DNA from: Tyzzerella sp.
GTDB taxonomy: Bacteria; Bacillota; Clostridia; Lachnospirales; Lachnospiraceae
Length of the DNA stretch: 44,349 nucleotides
Assembly (NCBI GenBank): GCA_017416155.1
Contig: JAFQDE010000018.1
Coordinates: forward strand, 1 to 44,349
Direction of reading: 5' to 3'
This document shows, piece by piece, positions 1 through 8,418 of the stretch. Position 1 is the stretch's first letter, and each line of letters opens with the position of its first letter. Made by a program: the position numbers and the translations under genes. Below the pieces are notes generated by a model, which saw only the letters and a list, made by a program, of their open reading frames with translations, had not been told where the DNA came from and searched no databases.

Positions 1-43
1 ACTGAAAATCCTTGTGTCGCTGGTTCGATTCCGGCTCTGGGCA
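1..43 (+). tRNA. tRNA-Phe (GAA), 5' end outside window
   Basis: This is the 3' half of a tRNA. The anticodon loop CTGAAAA lies at 2-8 with anticodon GAA at 4-6. It is followed by a variable region, a T-arm with GCTGG/CCGGC stem around TTCGATT (19-35), the acceptor strand TCTGGGC (36-42) and discriminator A43. CCA is not encoded. The D-arm and 5' acceptor strand lie upstream of the window. Confidence 0.85.
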
Positions 44-81
44 TTTGTTCTGTAAAAAAGGACAAGCAATTAAATAAGTAT

Positions 82-154
82 GGAGCATTAGCTCAGTCGG
101 TAGAGCACTTGACTTTTAATCAAGTTGTCCGGGGTTCGAATCCCCGATGCTTCA
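82..154 (+). tRNA. tRNA-Lys (TTT)
   Basis: This is a complete 73-nt cloverleaf. The acceptor GGAGCAT (82-88) pairs with ATGCTTC (147-153), with one G-T pair. The anticodon stem CTTGA/TCAAG encloses loop CTTTTAA with anticodon TTT at 115-117. The T-arm is CGGGG-TTCGAAT-CCCCG and the discriminator is A154. CCA is not encoded. It lies 38 bp after tRNA-Phe, so the two are probably cotranscribed. Confidence 0.96.
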
Positions 155-163
155 TTTGAGAGA

Positions 164-190
164 ACATCATACAAAAGTATGGTGTTTTTT
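164..190 (+). terminator. Intrinsic terminator of the tRNA cluster
   Basis: A 9-bp stem ACATCATAC (164-172) / GTATGGTGT (177-185) closes an AAAA loop and is followed by a T-run to 190. It lies directly after tRNA-Lys and should end the tRNA transcript. Confidence 0.85.
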
Positions 191-195
191 GTAAG

Positions 196-223
196 AAAAA
201 ATCCGCTGTTATTCAAACAGCGG
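196..223 (-). terminator. Terminator overlapping the last codons of the cysK-like gene
   Basis: On the minus strand the 8-bp stem CCGCTGTT (223-216) / AACAGCGG (210-203) is followed by ATTTTTTC. The 5' arm of the stem is formed by the codons for the C-terminal Pro-Leu-Phe, and the stop codon (211-209) lies at the start of the 3' arm. Terminator and reading frame therefore share sequence. Confidence 0.8.
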
Positions 224-1135
224 GGTTGAAAAATACCGTTCTGCGGTATCCGGTAAAACCGTTACAACACGTTTTCCTTTACCAAGTTTTTTTGCTAATT
301 TTATTGCGGCAGCAACATTTGTTCCGCTGCTGATTCCGCACATAATCCCTTCTTTTGCAGCCAAATCTTTCGATACCTGAAGAGCTTCCTCGTCTTTTAT
401 AATGCACACATCATCGTAGATGTTTTGATTGAGTATAGGAGGAATAATTCCATCTCCAATTCCCATCTGCACGTGTGTGCCGATAGAACCGCCGGAAAGA
501 ATAGCAGCATTTTCCGGTTCGACAGCCCAGATTGTCATGTTCGGATTATGTTCCTTTAGGACTTCTCCGATTCCGGTGATAGTCCCACCGGTGCCGATTC
601 CTGAACAGAATCCATGTATCTGTCCATTGACTTGCCGTATAATCTCTGTGGCCGTACTGCTTCTTTGAATCGCAGGGTTGGCAGGGTTCTCGAATTGCTG
701 AGGGACAAAGACATTGGGATATTCCTTTTGCATTTGAAGTGCCAAGTTCAAACAGTTTTCAATACAAAGTCCAATATTTCCGTCATCATGTACCAATATA
801 ACCTCAGCACCATAATGCTCCACAAGTTTTCTTCTTTCTTCGCTGACGGAGTCCGGCATAATGATTTTTACTTTGTATCCTCGAACAGCACCTACAAGTG
901 CGAGTCCGATTCCCTGATTTCCGCTGGTTGGCTCCACGATAATTGTATCGGAATTTATAAGTCCCTTTTGCTCTGCATCGGAGATCATATTAAATGCAGT
1001 ACGTGTTTTTATAGAACCTCCAACATTTAACCCTTCAAATTTCACTAAAATTTCTGCATCGTTAGGGTCACTCATGTGTTGAAGTTTAATAATTGGTGTA
1101 TTTCCTAATGCGTCTAATATAGTTTCGCAAATCAT
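209..1135 (-). CDS. cysK: Cysteine synthase family protein (PLP-dependent O-acetylserine sulfhydrylase-like)
   Basis: This is a 308-residue fold-type II PLP enzyme of typical CysK length. CysK makes cysteine from O-acetylserine and sulfide in the cytoplasm. The Schiff-base lysine is K43 in GGSIKTR, the substrate loop is PTSGNQG (69-75), the phosphate-binding loop is GIGTGGT, and the protein ends with the CysK-like ERYFSTPLF. Two positions are unusual: most family members have SGNTG where this has Q74, and KDR where this has KTR. The Thr of SGNTG contacts the substrate carboxylate in characterised enzymes, so a different acceptor, or a cystathionine beta-synthase-like or cysteine-lyase role, is possible. 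The start is supported by AAGGAAGGTGA upstream. No serine acetyltransferase gene lies nearby. Confidence 0.85.
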   Translation of the reverse strand: MICETILDALGNTPIIKLQHMSDPNDAEILVKFEGLNVGGSIKTRTAFNMISDAEQKGLINSDTIIVEPTSGNQGIGLALVGAVRGYKVKIIMPDSVSEERRKLVEHYGAEVILVHDDGNIGLCIENCLNLALQMQKEYPNVFVPQQFENPANPAIQRSSTATEIIRQVNGQIHGFCSGIGTGGTITGIGEVLKEHNPNMTIWAVEPENAAILSGGSIGTHVQMGIGDGIIPPILNQNIYDDVCIIKDEEALQVSKDLAAKEGIMCGISSGTNVAAAIKLAKKLGKGKRVVTVLPDTAERYFSTPLFE

Positions 1136-1171
1136 TTCAAGTCACCTTCCTTACAAGTCTCACTATCCTAT

Positions 1172-1199
1172 ATTATAATATGAAGAAAATAAAAACAAG
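1172..1199 (-). promoter_or_regulatory. Possible promoter of the cysK-like gene
   Basis: On the minus strand a perfect TATAAT (1177-1172) lies about 40 bp upstream of the start codon. A weak -35 CTTGTT (1199-1194) sits at 16-bp spacing. The -10 box is convincing; the -35 box is poor, which would fit an activated promoter. Confidence 0.5.
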
Positions 1200-1209
1200 T
1201 ACAAATGTT

Positions 1210-2088
1210 TTATAAATCCACGCCTAAAAAGCGTTTTGCCAAAATACCTACAACAAATGATACAACAGCTACGCCCACGCTAATTAGTGCCATTTCCCAG
1301 AATCTTGATTTGAATGGTTGGTCTTGAGCAACGGATGTATAATATGTGAACCCTGCAATAATTAGAATCACAATCACTAACATGCAGATCAATGCAGGAA
1401 TATAACTTGCGGAACCAAATAATAAATATGGTGCAATCAGTAGGATTACGGTTATCAGGTATGCGGTCCCGGTATAACTGCATGATTTCATTGCATCGTC
1501 TCGCCCTTCACTGCGTGCAGCTAAAAATTCACTAGACGCCATGGAAAAGGTAGCTGAGATACCGATAATCAAACCGGACAGAGCAATGAGTCTTGTATTC
1601 TGCAGGGCGAATGTAAAACCTGCGAGGGAACCCGTAAGTTCCACCAAGGCATCATTAAGTCCGAGAACCATGCTACCTACATACTGCAAGCGTTCTTCGT
1701 CAAGCATTTCCAAAAGAGCTTCTTCATGTTCTTTCTCTTGCTGTCTGATAAAACTACTTTCTTCGACTTCTTCAGCAACAAGGGAGTATTCTTCCTGAGC
1801 GGTTTCTTCTCCGTTTTCCATTAATTTAACAGTAAAGGTGAAACCAAAAATTCTTGCCAATAATTTATAACGAAAAACTTTGCCTTTTTGAGGTTTCATC
1901 TCAATACTGGTATATTTTTTCCATATTTCATAGTGTGCCTTTTCCTCTTGCGCCAGACGAAGAAGAGTGTTTTTATTTTCATCTCCCTTGGCAAACTCTG
2001 CAATTGCTTCGTAGATGGCACTTTCGTTTAATTCGTTCTGTTGCATTTTTTTTATGATTGCAAATGCGGCCTGTGATATTTTTTTCAT
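1210..2088 (-). CDS. Ferritin-like/rubrerythrin domain fused to VIT1/CCC1-type iron transporter (MbfA-like)
   Basis: The 292-residue protein has two parts. Residues 1-130 form a ferritin-like helical domain with ExxH-type metal ligands (EEKAHYE and EKEHEEA). Residues 140-292 form a VIT1/CCC1 membrane domain with about five hydrophobic helices, starting at GLNDALVELTGSLAGF. Known fusions of this architecture (MbfA/Er-VIT1) export or sequester Fe2+ across the membrane, using the diiron domain as sensor or gate. Mn2+ or other divalent transport is also possible. The start has a strong GGAGGTG site. It is divergent from the zinc-ribbon gene, and both -35 boxes lie in one inverted repeat. Confidence 0.85.
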   Translation of the reverse strand: MKKISQAAFAIIKKMQQNELNESAIYEAIAEFAKGDENKNTLLRLAQEEKAHYEIWKKYTSIEMKPQKGKVFRYKLLARIFGFTFTVKLMENGEETAQEEYSLVAEEVEESSFIRQQEKEHEEALLEMLDEERLQYVGSMVLGLNDALVELTGSLAGFTFALQNTRLIALSGLIIGISATFSMASSEFLAARSEGRDDAMKSCSYTGTAYLITVILLIAPYLLFGSASYIPALICMLVIVILIIAGFTYYTSVAQDQPFKSRFWEMALISVGVAVVSFVVGILAKRFLGVDL

Positions 2089-2142
2089 ATTACACCTCCG
2101 TATCTTATATATTTATGTATTGGAAAGATTTATTATAATTCC

Positions 2143-2171
2143 ATATTAGGAGTGTAAAAATTAATTGTCAA
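2143..2171 (-). promoter_or_regulatory. Promoter of the ferritin-like/VIT gene
   Basis: On the minus strand TTGACA (2171-2166), a 17-bp spacer and TAATAT (2148-2143) make a near-consensus sigma-A promoter pointing at the gene starting at 2088. Confidence 0.8.
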
Positions 2172-2191
2172 TAAAGTTTTACTTATTGACA
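2166..2191. repeat. Inverted repeat joining the two divergent -35 boxes
   Basis: TGTCAATAA (2166-2174) and TTATTGACA (2183-2191) form a perfect 9-bp inverted repeat with an 8-bp centre. Each arm contains the full TTGACA -35 hexamer of one divergent promoter. Six of nine positions are explained by the -35 boxes themselves, so an operator role is inference. Confidence 0.6.
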
Positions 2192-2214
2192 GAGAAAGGC
2201 GTGTTTTATATACT
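2186..2214 (+). promoter_or_regulatory. Promoter of the zinc-ribbon protein gene
   Basis: TTGACA (2186-2191), a 17-bp spacer and TATACT (2209-2214) form a near-consensus promoter about 50 bp ahead of the start at 2265. Confidence 0.85.
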
Positions 2215-2264
2215 AAATATAATTAATAATCTAAAGGAAGACAAAAGAAAAGGAGAGAAAAGTT

Positions 2265-2561
2265 ATGGCATTTTGCAAGAATTGTGGAAACCAAATTGAT
2301 AATAATGCAACTTTCTGTGGACATTGTGGAGCACCTCAGGAAACAAAGCCGCCGGTAGTCGACAATGGAGGAATTGGCTGGGGACTTCTCGGATGCTGTG
2401 TACCGATTGTAGGTCTTATTCTTTTCCTTGTATGGAAAGACACAAAACCTAAAACATCAAAAGCAGCAGGAATGGGAGCACTTATTTCCGTTATCCTTTC
2501 CGTTGTATGGTATGTTTTGATGTTGGCTCTTGGAATCGGAGCAGGGCTGCTAGGAATGTAA
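2265..2561 (+). CDS. Zinc-ribbon membrane protein
   Basis: This 98-residue protein starts with a zinc ribbon of two CxxC knuckles (FCKNCGN and FCGHCGA, residues 4-22). A short Pro-rich linker and two hydrophobic segments follow (about 36-57 and 70-97). Such N-terminal zinc-ribbon plus membrane proteins are common in Firmicutes and their roles are unknown. The start is backed by AGGAG ten bases upstream. It lies 3 bp before the DUF2085 gene, so the two are one operon with a strong promoter. No function can be assigned beyond zinc binding and membrane location. Confidence 0.85.
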   Translation: MAFCKNCGNQIDNNATFCGHCGAPQETKPPVVDNGGIGWGLLGCCVPIVGLILFLVWKDTKPKTSKAAGMGALISVILSVVWYVLMLALGIGAGLLGM

Positions 2562-2564
2562 TTT

Positions 2565-2918
2565 ATGAAAGAATGGCTATATAACTGGCTTCCGATTATC
2601 TTTGGTTGCCATTGCAGGGAAGATCGGTCTTTTTATTATAAAGGTCAGAGATTTCCTATTTGTGCCAGATGTACAGGAGAACTTGTGGGAATGATACTTT
2701 CCTTGTTCTCCTGTTTCTTTTTTCGATTGTCAATATGGGTTTCTATTCTTTTATTATTACCTATGATAATAGACGGTGTTATTCAGGCAATTACGCCTTA
2801 TGTGAGTAATAACACAAAGAGATTTATCACAGGAATTTTGTTTGGATACGGGTTTATTATGTTGTTTGTAGTTACAAGCATTATGGCATTTCAATTCGGT
2901 GTAAATTTAACAAAATAA
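2565..2918 (+). CDS. DUF2085 membrane protein
   Basis: This 117-residue protein carries the DUF2085 signature: GCHCREDRSF near residue 14 and FPICARCTGELVG near residues 30-42, followed by two to three membrane helices. The His/Cys pairs suggest a bound metal, but no DUF2085 function is established. It starts 3 bp after the zinc-ribbon stop codon, and its ribosome site must lie inside that gene (GGAGCAGGG), so translation is probably coupled. The shared theme of the pair is small, Cys-rich, membrane-bound proteins. Confidence 0.8.
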   Translation: MKEWLYNWLPIIFGCHCREDRSFYYKGQRFPICARCTGELVGMILSLFSCFFFRLSIWVSILLLLPMIIDGVIQAITPYVSNNTKRFITGILFGYGFIMLFVVTSIMAFQFGVNLTK

Positions 2919-2922
2919 TTGG

Positions 2923-2951
2923 TTGTAATTGGAATTCTTTTATGATAGAAT
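2923..2951 (+). promoter_or_regulatory. Promoter of the OFA-type transporter
   Basis: TTGTAA (2923-2928), a 17-bp spacer and TAGAAT (2946-2951) lie just after the DUF2085 stop and about 55 bp ahead of the transporter start. Confidence 0.65.
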
Positions 2952-3006
2952 AGGTGAGGTTTTGAGAAAAAAACAGAAGTTTTTAGTTTGAAAGGATATG
3001 AGAATT

Positions 3007-4326
3007 ATGAGTAATTCGGAACAAAAGAAAGGCGGATGGCGCACGAACAAATGGATTCGCGCAGCAATTCCGGCGTTACTTTTACATTGCAGTATCGGTA
3101 CAGTATATTGTTGGTCAATCTTTAGTCAAGAGATTGCAGATTATATCGGATTTTCTAAGGGTGCAACAGAGTGGGCATTCAGTTTTGCTATTTTCTTCCT
3201 TGGTATGTCAGCAGCATTCCTTGGAAATGTAGTGGAAAAGGATATTCACAAGTCATCACTTATTGCAGCAATCTGTTTCGCAGCAGGTATGGCAGGAACA
3301 GGAGCATTTATCTACTATGGTGGATTACATAAGGGAAGCGTTGTTGCACTTGTTGGTATTTATTTATGTTACGGTTTGATTATGGGTATTGGTCTAGGAA
3401 CAGGATATCTTTCACCGGTTAAGACCTTGATGCTTTGGTTTGCAGACAGAAAAGGTCTCGCGACAGGTCTTGCAGTTGCAGGATTTGGTGCAGCTAAGGC
3501 AATCGCAAGCCCAATTATGCAGAAAATGCTTGGTGGTCTTGGGGAAGGCGGCATTTATAAAATGTTCCTTATCTTGGCGGCAGTTTATTTTGTAATGATG
3601 TTTGTTGGACATCTATTACTGAAAAAACCGGATGATTGGCATGAGCCGCAGACAAAAGAAAAAGGTCAGAGTATTATAGATGTTATTAAGACAAGACCGA
3701 TTATGAACTATGTTGGTATTTGGTTCATGTTCTATATTAACATTACTTGTGGTCTTGCTCTTATTTCACAGGAGAAGATGATTGTGAAATGTCTTGGTCT
3801 TGCAGGTGTTGTAGGTATTATTTCAACTGTTTCAGCGGTTTTCAATGCGGCAGGACGTCTCGGTCTTTCCGCATGGGCTGATAAGATGAAGGATAGAAAC
3901 ACAATGTATAAAATTATTTTCATTGGCTCTATCGTGTTTACCGGTCTTGTAATTTTGACAGGAGGTATTAAAAATGGAGCTGACAACATGGGACTTACGA
4001 TTCTCGTGTTAGCGCTTATTATGGTAGTAAATGCAGGTTACGGCGGAGGATTCTCTAATGTGCCGACATTACTTTCCGATCAATATGGAATGGGCAGCAT
4101 CAGTGCTCTTCACGGAATTACACTTTCCGCATGGGCATTTGCCGGACTATCAGGAAATCAATTGGCAAACTGGATTGTTCAGAACTTTGGACAAGAGGTT
4201 GAGATTGGTGGAAACATGGTGAATCCGGTTGGTTATCAGATGGTGCTTTATGTAACAATTGTTCTTTACATTATGGCACTTCTTCTTAGTGTATTCTTTG
4301 TAAAGATGCCAAAAGAATCGAAATAG
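3007..4326 (+). CDS. MFS transporter of the oxalate/formate antiporter (OFA) family
   Basis: This is a 439-residue, 12-helix major facilitator protein. The first helix region HCSIGTVYCWSIFSQ and the motif LMLWFADRKGLATG are typical of the OFA family (OxlT relatives). That family exchanges small carboxylates such as oxalate, formate or pyruvate; the substrate here cannot be read from sequence. The start is placed at 3007, not at the in-frame ATG at 2998, because AAAGGA (2991-2996) is only 1 nt from 2998 but about 10 nt from 3007. It has its own promoter and terminator, so it is probably monocistronic. No oxalyl-CoA or formyl-CoA enzymes are nearby. Confidence 0.88.
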   Translation: MSNSEQKKGGWRTNKWIRAAIPALLLHCSIGTVYCWSIFSQEIADYIGFSKGATEWAFSFAIFFLGMSAAFLGNVVEKDIHKSSLIAAICFAAGMAGTGAFIYYGGLHKGSVVALVGIYLCYGLIMGIGLGTGYLSPVKTLMLWFADRKGLATGLAVAGFGAAKAIASPIMQKMLGGLGEGGIYKMFLILAAVYFVMMFVGHLLLKKPDDWHEPQTKEKGQSIIDVIKTRPIMNYVGIWFMFYINITCGLALISQEKMIVKCLGLAGVVGIISTVSAVFNAAGRLGLSAWADKMKDRNTMYKIIFIGSIVFTGLVILTGGIKNGADNMGLTILVLALIMVVNAGYGGGFSNVPTLLSDQYGMGSISALHGITLSAWAFAGLSGNQLANWIVQNFGQEVEIGGNMVNPVGYQMVLYVTIVLYIMALLLSVFFVKMPKESK

Positions 4327-4334
4327 TATATTTA

Positions 4335-4372
4335 AACCGGGTTCAAATCATAGTTTTTGGACTCGGTTTTTT
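4335..4372 (+). terminator. Terminator of the OFA transporter gene
   Basis: The stem AACCGGGTTC (4335-4344) / GGACTCGGTT (4359-4368), with two G-T pairs, is followed by six T. Confidence 0.85.
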
Positions 4373-4440
4373 GCGGAAATATTCGAATAAAACATGGAAA
4401 ATGCGCCATGCTAATCCATATCAAAATGTTAGAAAAAGAG

Positions 4441-4469
4441 TTGATACACATACTCTTTTCATGTATAAT
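4441..4469 (+). promoter_or_regulatory. Promoter of carB-deoC
   Basis: TTGATA (4441-4446), a 17-bp spacer and TATAAT (4464-4469) are followed by an AGGAGG site (4494-4499) ten bases before the carB start. The leader is only about 35 nt, so no room exists for a PyrR-type attenuator. Confidence 0.85.
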
Positions 4470-4508
4470 TATTAGGATAAGTAGATTTAAAATAGGAGGA
4501 TTTTAGAC

Positions 4509-7500
4509 ATGTCACAAAGAAAAGACATCAAAAAAGTACTGATTATTGGTTCAGGTCCTATTATCATCGGACAGGCTTGCGAGTTTGATTACTCAGGAAC
4601 TCAAGCATGTAAAGCCCTTCGTAATTTAGGTTATGAAATCGTATTGGTAAACTCTAACCCTGCCACAATCATGACAGACCCAGAGATTGCCGATGTTACT
4701 TATATTGAACCGCTTAATGTGGCTCGCTTGGAGCAGATTATTGCGAAAGAAAGACCGGATGCATTGCTTCCAAACCTTGGAGGACAGTCAGGTCTTAACC
4801 TGTGTTCAGAATTAGCTGAAGCAGGCATTCTCGAAAAATACAACGTAAAGGTTATCGGTGTTCAGGTTGATGCAATCGAACGTGGTGAAGATAGAATCGA
4901 GTTCAAGCATACAATGGACAGTCTCGGAATTGAGATGGCAAGAAGTGAAGTTGCTTACTCTGTGGATGAAGCGCTTGCAATTGCTGACAAATTAGGATAT
5001 CCGGTTGTACTTCGTCCGGCATATACCATGGGTGGTGCAGGCGGTGGCCTTGTATATAATGTAGAAGAATTAAAGACTGTTTGTGCACGTGGTCTTCAGG
5101 CAAGTTTGGTTGGACAAGTGTTGGTTGAAGAATCTATCTTAGGATGGGAAGAATTAGAGTTAGAGGTTGTTCGTGACGAGGAAGGTAATATGATTACTGT
5201 ATGTTTCATCGAGAACATTGACCCACTCGGAGTTCATACCGGTGATTCTTTCTGTTCAGCTCCTATGCTCACCATCTCTGAAGAAGTTCAGAAACGATTG
5301 CAGGAAAAATCATACAAGATTGTAGACTCTGTTCAGGTAATCGGTGGATGTAACGTGCAGTGGGCACATGATCCTAAGACAGACAGAGATATTATCATCG
5401 AAATCAATCCTAGAACATCTCGTTCTTCAGCACTTGCTTCTAAGGCAACAGGTTTTCCGATTGCTCTAGTATCAGCAATGCTTGCGGCAGGATTGACTTT
5501 GGCAGATATCCCATGTGGAAAATATGGTACTTTGGATAAATATGTTCCGGATGCAGATTATGTGGTAATCAAGTTTGCACGTTGGGCATTTGAAAAATTT
5601 AAAGGTGTACAAGACAAACTTGGTACTCAGATGAGAGCTGTCGGTGAAGTTATGAGTATCGGTAAGACATACAAAGAAGCATTCCAGAAAGCAATCCGCA
5701 GTCTTGAAACGGGACGCTATGGACTTGGACATGCGAAAGATTTTGATACAAGAACAAAAGAAGAGCTTCTCAAAGCGCTTATTACTCCATCAAGTGAGCG
5801 TCATTTCTTAATGTACGAAGCACTTCGCAAAGGCGTAACCGTAGAAGAACTTCATGAGATTACAAAAGTAAAAGCATGGTTCATCGAGCAGATGAAAGAG
5901 TTAGTAGAAGAAGAGGAAGCGCTCATTGCAAACAGAGGTGCTATGCCTTCAGACGAAGCCCTCATCTCTGCTAAGAAAAATGGTTTCTCTGATAAATACC
6001 TCAGCCAAATCTTAGAGATTGCAGAGGCAGATATCAGAGAAAAGAGAATAGCACTTGGATTGGAGGAAGCATGGGAGCCGGTACACGTTAGCGGTACACA
6101 GGACAAAGCATACTACTATTCGACATACAATGCCAAGGACAAGAACCCAGTCAACGAGGACAAGCCAAAGGTTATGATTCTTGGTGGTGGTCCTAACAGA
6201 ATCGGCCAAGGTATCGAGTTTGACTACTGTTGTGTACATGCAGCACTAGCATTAAAACAACTCGGATTCGAGACAATCATGGTTAACTGTAACCCTGAAA
6301 CTGTTTCAACAGACTACGATACTTCTGATAAGTTATACTTTGAACCTCTTACTCTTGAAGATGTTCTCAGTATCTACAAAAAAGAAAAACCAGTTGGTGT
6401 TATCGCGCAATTTGGTGGACAGACTCCGCTTAATTTAGCAGCTGACCTTGAAAAGAATGGAGTTAAGATTCTCGGTACAGCACCAGCAGTTATCGACCTT
6501 GCAGAAGACCGTGACTTATTCCGCGCAATGATGGATAAGCTTGAGATTCCAATGCCGGAATCAGGAATGGCTGTAAATGTAGACGAAGCACTTGCAATCG
6601 CCGACAAGATTGGATATCCGGTTATGGTTCGTCCTTCATACGTACTTGGTGGACGTGGTATGGAAGTTGTATACGATCCGGAAAACTTAACCAAATATAT
6701 GAATGCAGCTGTTGGTGTAACACCAGACAGACCAATCCTTATCGATAGATTCTTAAATCACGCGTTAGAGTGTGAAGCGGATGCTATTTGTGATGGAACA
6801 CGTGCATTTGTTCCAGCAGTAATGGAACACATCGAGCTTGCAGGAGTTCACTCAGGTGACTCAGCATGTGTGATTCCTTCAAGACACATTTCTGAAGATA
6901 ATGTAAAAACAATTAAGGAATATACAAGAAAGATTGCAGAAGAAATGGGCGTTAAAGGTCTAATGAACATGCAGTATGCTATTGAAAATGACAGAGTATA
7001 TGTACTTGAGGCAAATCCACGTGCGTCGCGTACTGTTCCGTTGGTATCTAAGGTATGTGGTATTCGTATGGTTCCGCTTGCAATTGATATTGTAACTTCA
7101 GAATTAACAGGAAGAACATCGCCGGTGGCTGACCTTAAGGAAAGAGAGATTCCTTACTATGGTGTAAAAGAAGCAGTATTTCCATTCAATATGTTCCAGG
7201 AAGTTGACCCTATCTTAGGACCTGAAATGCGTTCGACAGGTGAGGTTCTCGGATTATCAAGATACTATGGTGAAGCATTCTTCAAAGCTCAGGAGGCAAC
7301 AAAGACAGAACTTCCGCTTGGAGGAACAGTGCTTATTTCTGTAAGTGATAAAGATAAGGAAGAAATGATTGAAGTTGCCAAAGATTTGGCTTCCACAGGA
7401 TTTAAGATTCTTGCAACAAAAGGAACACAAAAAGCCTTGGCAGATGCAGGAGTTGTATCAGAATTTATTTATAAATTGAATGAAGGAAGACCAAACATTT

Positions 7501-7736
7501 TAGACTTTATTACAAATGGAAAGATTGATTTAATTATCAACACACCGCTTGGTGCAGACGGAACAAGTGATGATAGCTACTTAAGAAAGGGAGCTATCAA
7601 GAAGAAAATCCCATATATTACAACAATTGCAGCTGCAAAAGCTACCGCAAGTGGTATGATTTCTATGGGCAAACCGGGTTGTGGAGATGTGAAGTCATTG
7701 CAAGAATGGCATTCAGAGATTAAGGATAAAGAATAA
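4509..7736 (+). CDS. carB: Carbamoyl-phosphate synthase large subunit
   Basis: The 1,075-residue protein has full CarB length. It makes carbamoyl phosphate from bicarbonate, ammonia (delivered by the small subunit CarA) and two ATP, feeding pyrimidine and arginine synthesis. Two homologous halves are visible: the first starts with VLIIGSGPIIIGQACEFDYS (near residue 9) and the second with MILGGGPNRIGQGIEFDY (near residue 556). Each half has an ATP-grasp domain, and an MGS-like allosteric domain follows from about residue 938 (GTVLISVSDKD). No carA lies in the window; the gene has its own promoter after a terminator, so carA must be elsewhere. Its TAA overlaps the deoC ATG. Confidence 0.97.
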   Translation: MSQRKDIKKVLIIGSGPIIIGQACEFDYSGTQACKALRNLGYEIVLVNSNPATIMTDPEIADVTYIEPLNVARLEQIIAKERPDALLPNLGGQSGLNLCSELAEAGILEKYNVKVIGVQVDAIERGEDRIEFKHTMDSLGIEMARSEVAYSVDEALAIADKLGYPVVLRPAYTMGGAGGGLVYNVEELKTVCARGLQASLVGQVLVEESILGWEELELEVVRDEEGNMITVCFIENIDPLGVHTGDSFCSAPMLTISEEVQKRLQEKSYKIVDSVQVIGGCNVQWAHDPKTDRDIIIEINPRTSRSSALASKATGFPIALVSAMLAAGLTLADIPCGKYGTLDKYVPDADYVVIKFARWAFEKFKGVQDKLGTQMRAVGEVMSIGKTYKEAFQKAIRSLETGRYGLGHAKDFDTRTKEELLKALITPSSERHFLMYEALRKGVTVEELHEITKVKAWFIEQMKELVEEEEALIANRGAMPSDEALISAKKNGFSDKYLSQILEIAEADIREKRIALGLEEAWEPVHVSGTQDKAYYYSTYNAKDKNPVNEDKPKVMILGGGPNRIGQGIEFDYCCVHAALALKQLGFETIMVNCNPETVSTDYDTSDKLYFEPLTLEDVLSIYKKEKPVGVIAQFGGQTPLNLAADLEKNGVKILGTAPAVIDLAEDRDLFRAMMDKLEIPMPESGMAVNVDEALAIADKIGYPVMVRPSYVLGGRGMEVVYDPENLTKYMNAAVGVTPDRPILIDRFLNHALECEADAICDGTRAFVPAVMEHIELAGVHSGDSACVIPSRHISEDNVKTIKEYTRKIAEEMGVKGLMNMQYAIENDRVYVLEANPRASRTVPLVSKVCGIRMVPLAIDIVTSELTGRTSPVADLKEREIPYYGVKEAVFPFNMFQEVDPILGPEMRSTGEVLGLSRYYGEAFFKAQEATKTELPLGGTVLISVSDKDKEEMIEVAKDLASTGFKILATKGTQKALADAGVVSEFIYKLNEGRPNILDFITNGKIDLIINTPLGADGTSDDSYLRKGAIKKKIPYITTIAAAKATASGMISMGKPGCGDVKSLQEWHSEIKDKE

Positions 7737-8404
7737 TGGAAATAAAAAAGATTTTAAACATGGTTGATCACACATTGTTGGCGCAAGCTTCTACATGGGA
7801 GCAGATAAAAGGAATCTGTGATGATGGGATGAAATACCAGACGGCATCTGTATGTATTCCGCCGTCCTTTGTCAAACAGGCAAAGGAATACGTAGGCGAC
7901 AGGCTTGTAGTTTGTACTGTTATTGGATTTCCAAACGGCTATAATACAACGGCTGTCAAATGCTTTGAGACAGAGGATGCTGTAAATAATGGTGCTGATG
8001 AAATCGATATGGTAATTAACATCGGATGGGTGAAGGAGCAGAAATGGAATGAACTTCTGGAGGAAATCAAGGCAGTAAAAGATGCTTGCCAAGGGAAACT
8101 TTTGAAGGTAATTATTGAAACATGTTTGCTAACCGATGATGAAAAAGTGAAAATGTGCGAGATTATCTCCGAGTCAGGCGCAGATTATATCAAGACATCG
8201 ACCGGATTTTCGACAGGCGGAGCGACAAAAGAGGATGTTGCATTATTTGCGACCAATGTTGCGCCGGAGCTTAAGGTTAAGGCGGCAGGCGGAATTGCTT
8301 CTATTCAGGTTGCCGAAGACTTTATTAGTCTTGGTGCGGAGAGACTTGGAACAAGCCGTATTGTGAAGATAGTGAAGAATGAAAGTTCAAATGATAAATA
8401 TTAA
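7736..8404 (+). CDS. deoC: Deoxyribose-phosphate aldolase
   Basis: This 222-residue class I aldolase cleaves 2-deoxyribose 5-phosphate to glyceraldehyde 3-phosphate and acetaldehyde in nucleoside salvage. K153 in YIKTSTGF is the Schiff-base lysine, K182 in KVKAAGGI is the proton-relay lysine and D91 in EIDMVIN is the third conserved catalytic residue. Length is normal. Its ATG overlaps the carB stop codon (TAATG), so translation depends on carB. Pairing a pyrimidine-synthesis gene with a nucleoside-catabolism gene is uncommon; usual deo partners (deoA, cdd, pdp) are absent here. Confidence 0.96.
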   Translation: MEIKKILNMVDHTLLAQASTWEQIKGICDDGMKYQTASVCIPPSFVKQAKEYVGDRLVVCTVIGFPNGYNTTAVKCFETEDAVNNGADEIDMVINIGWVKEQKWNELLEEIKAVKDACQGKLLKVIIETCLLTDDEKVKMCEIISESGADYIKTSTGFSTGGATKEDVALFATNVAPELKVKAAGGIASIQVAEDFISLGAERLGTSRIVKIVKNESSNDKY

Positions 8405-8418
8405 CAAGTGAGTAAGCT

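Noticed and set aside
614-1030. Plus-strand frame of 138 codons opposite the cysK-like gene
   Set aside because: It is a shadow of a clear enzyme gene, has no family features and no promoter or ribosome site.
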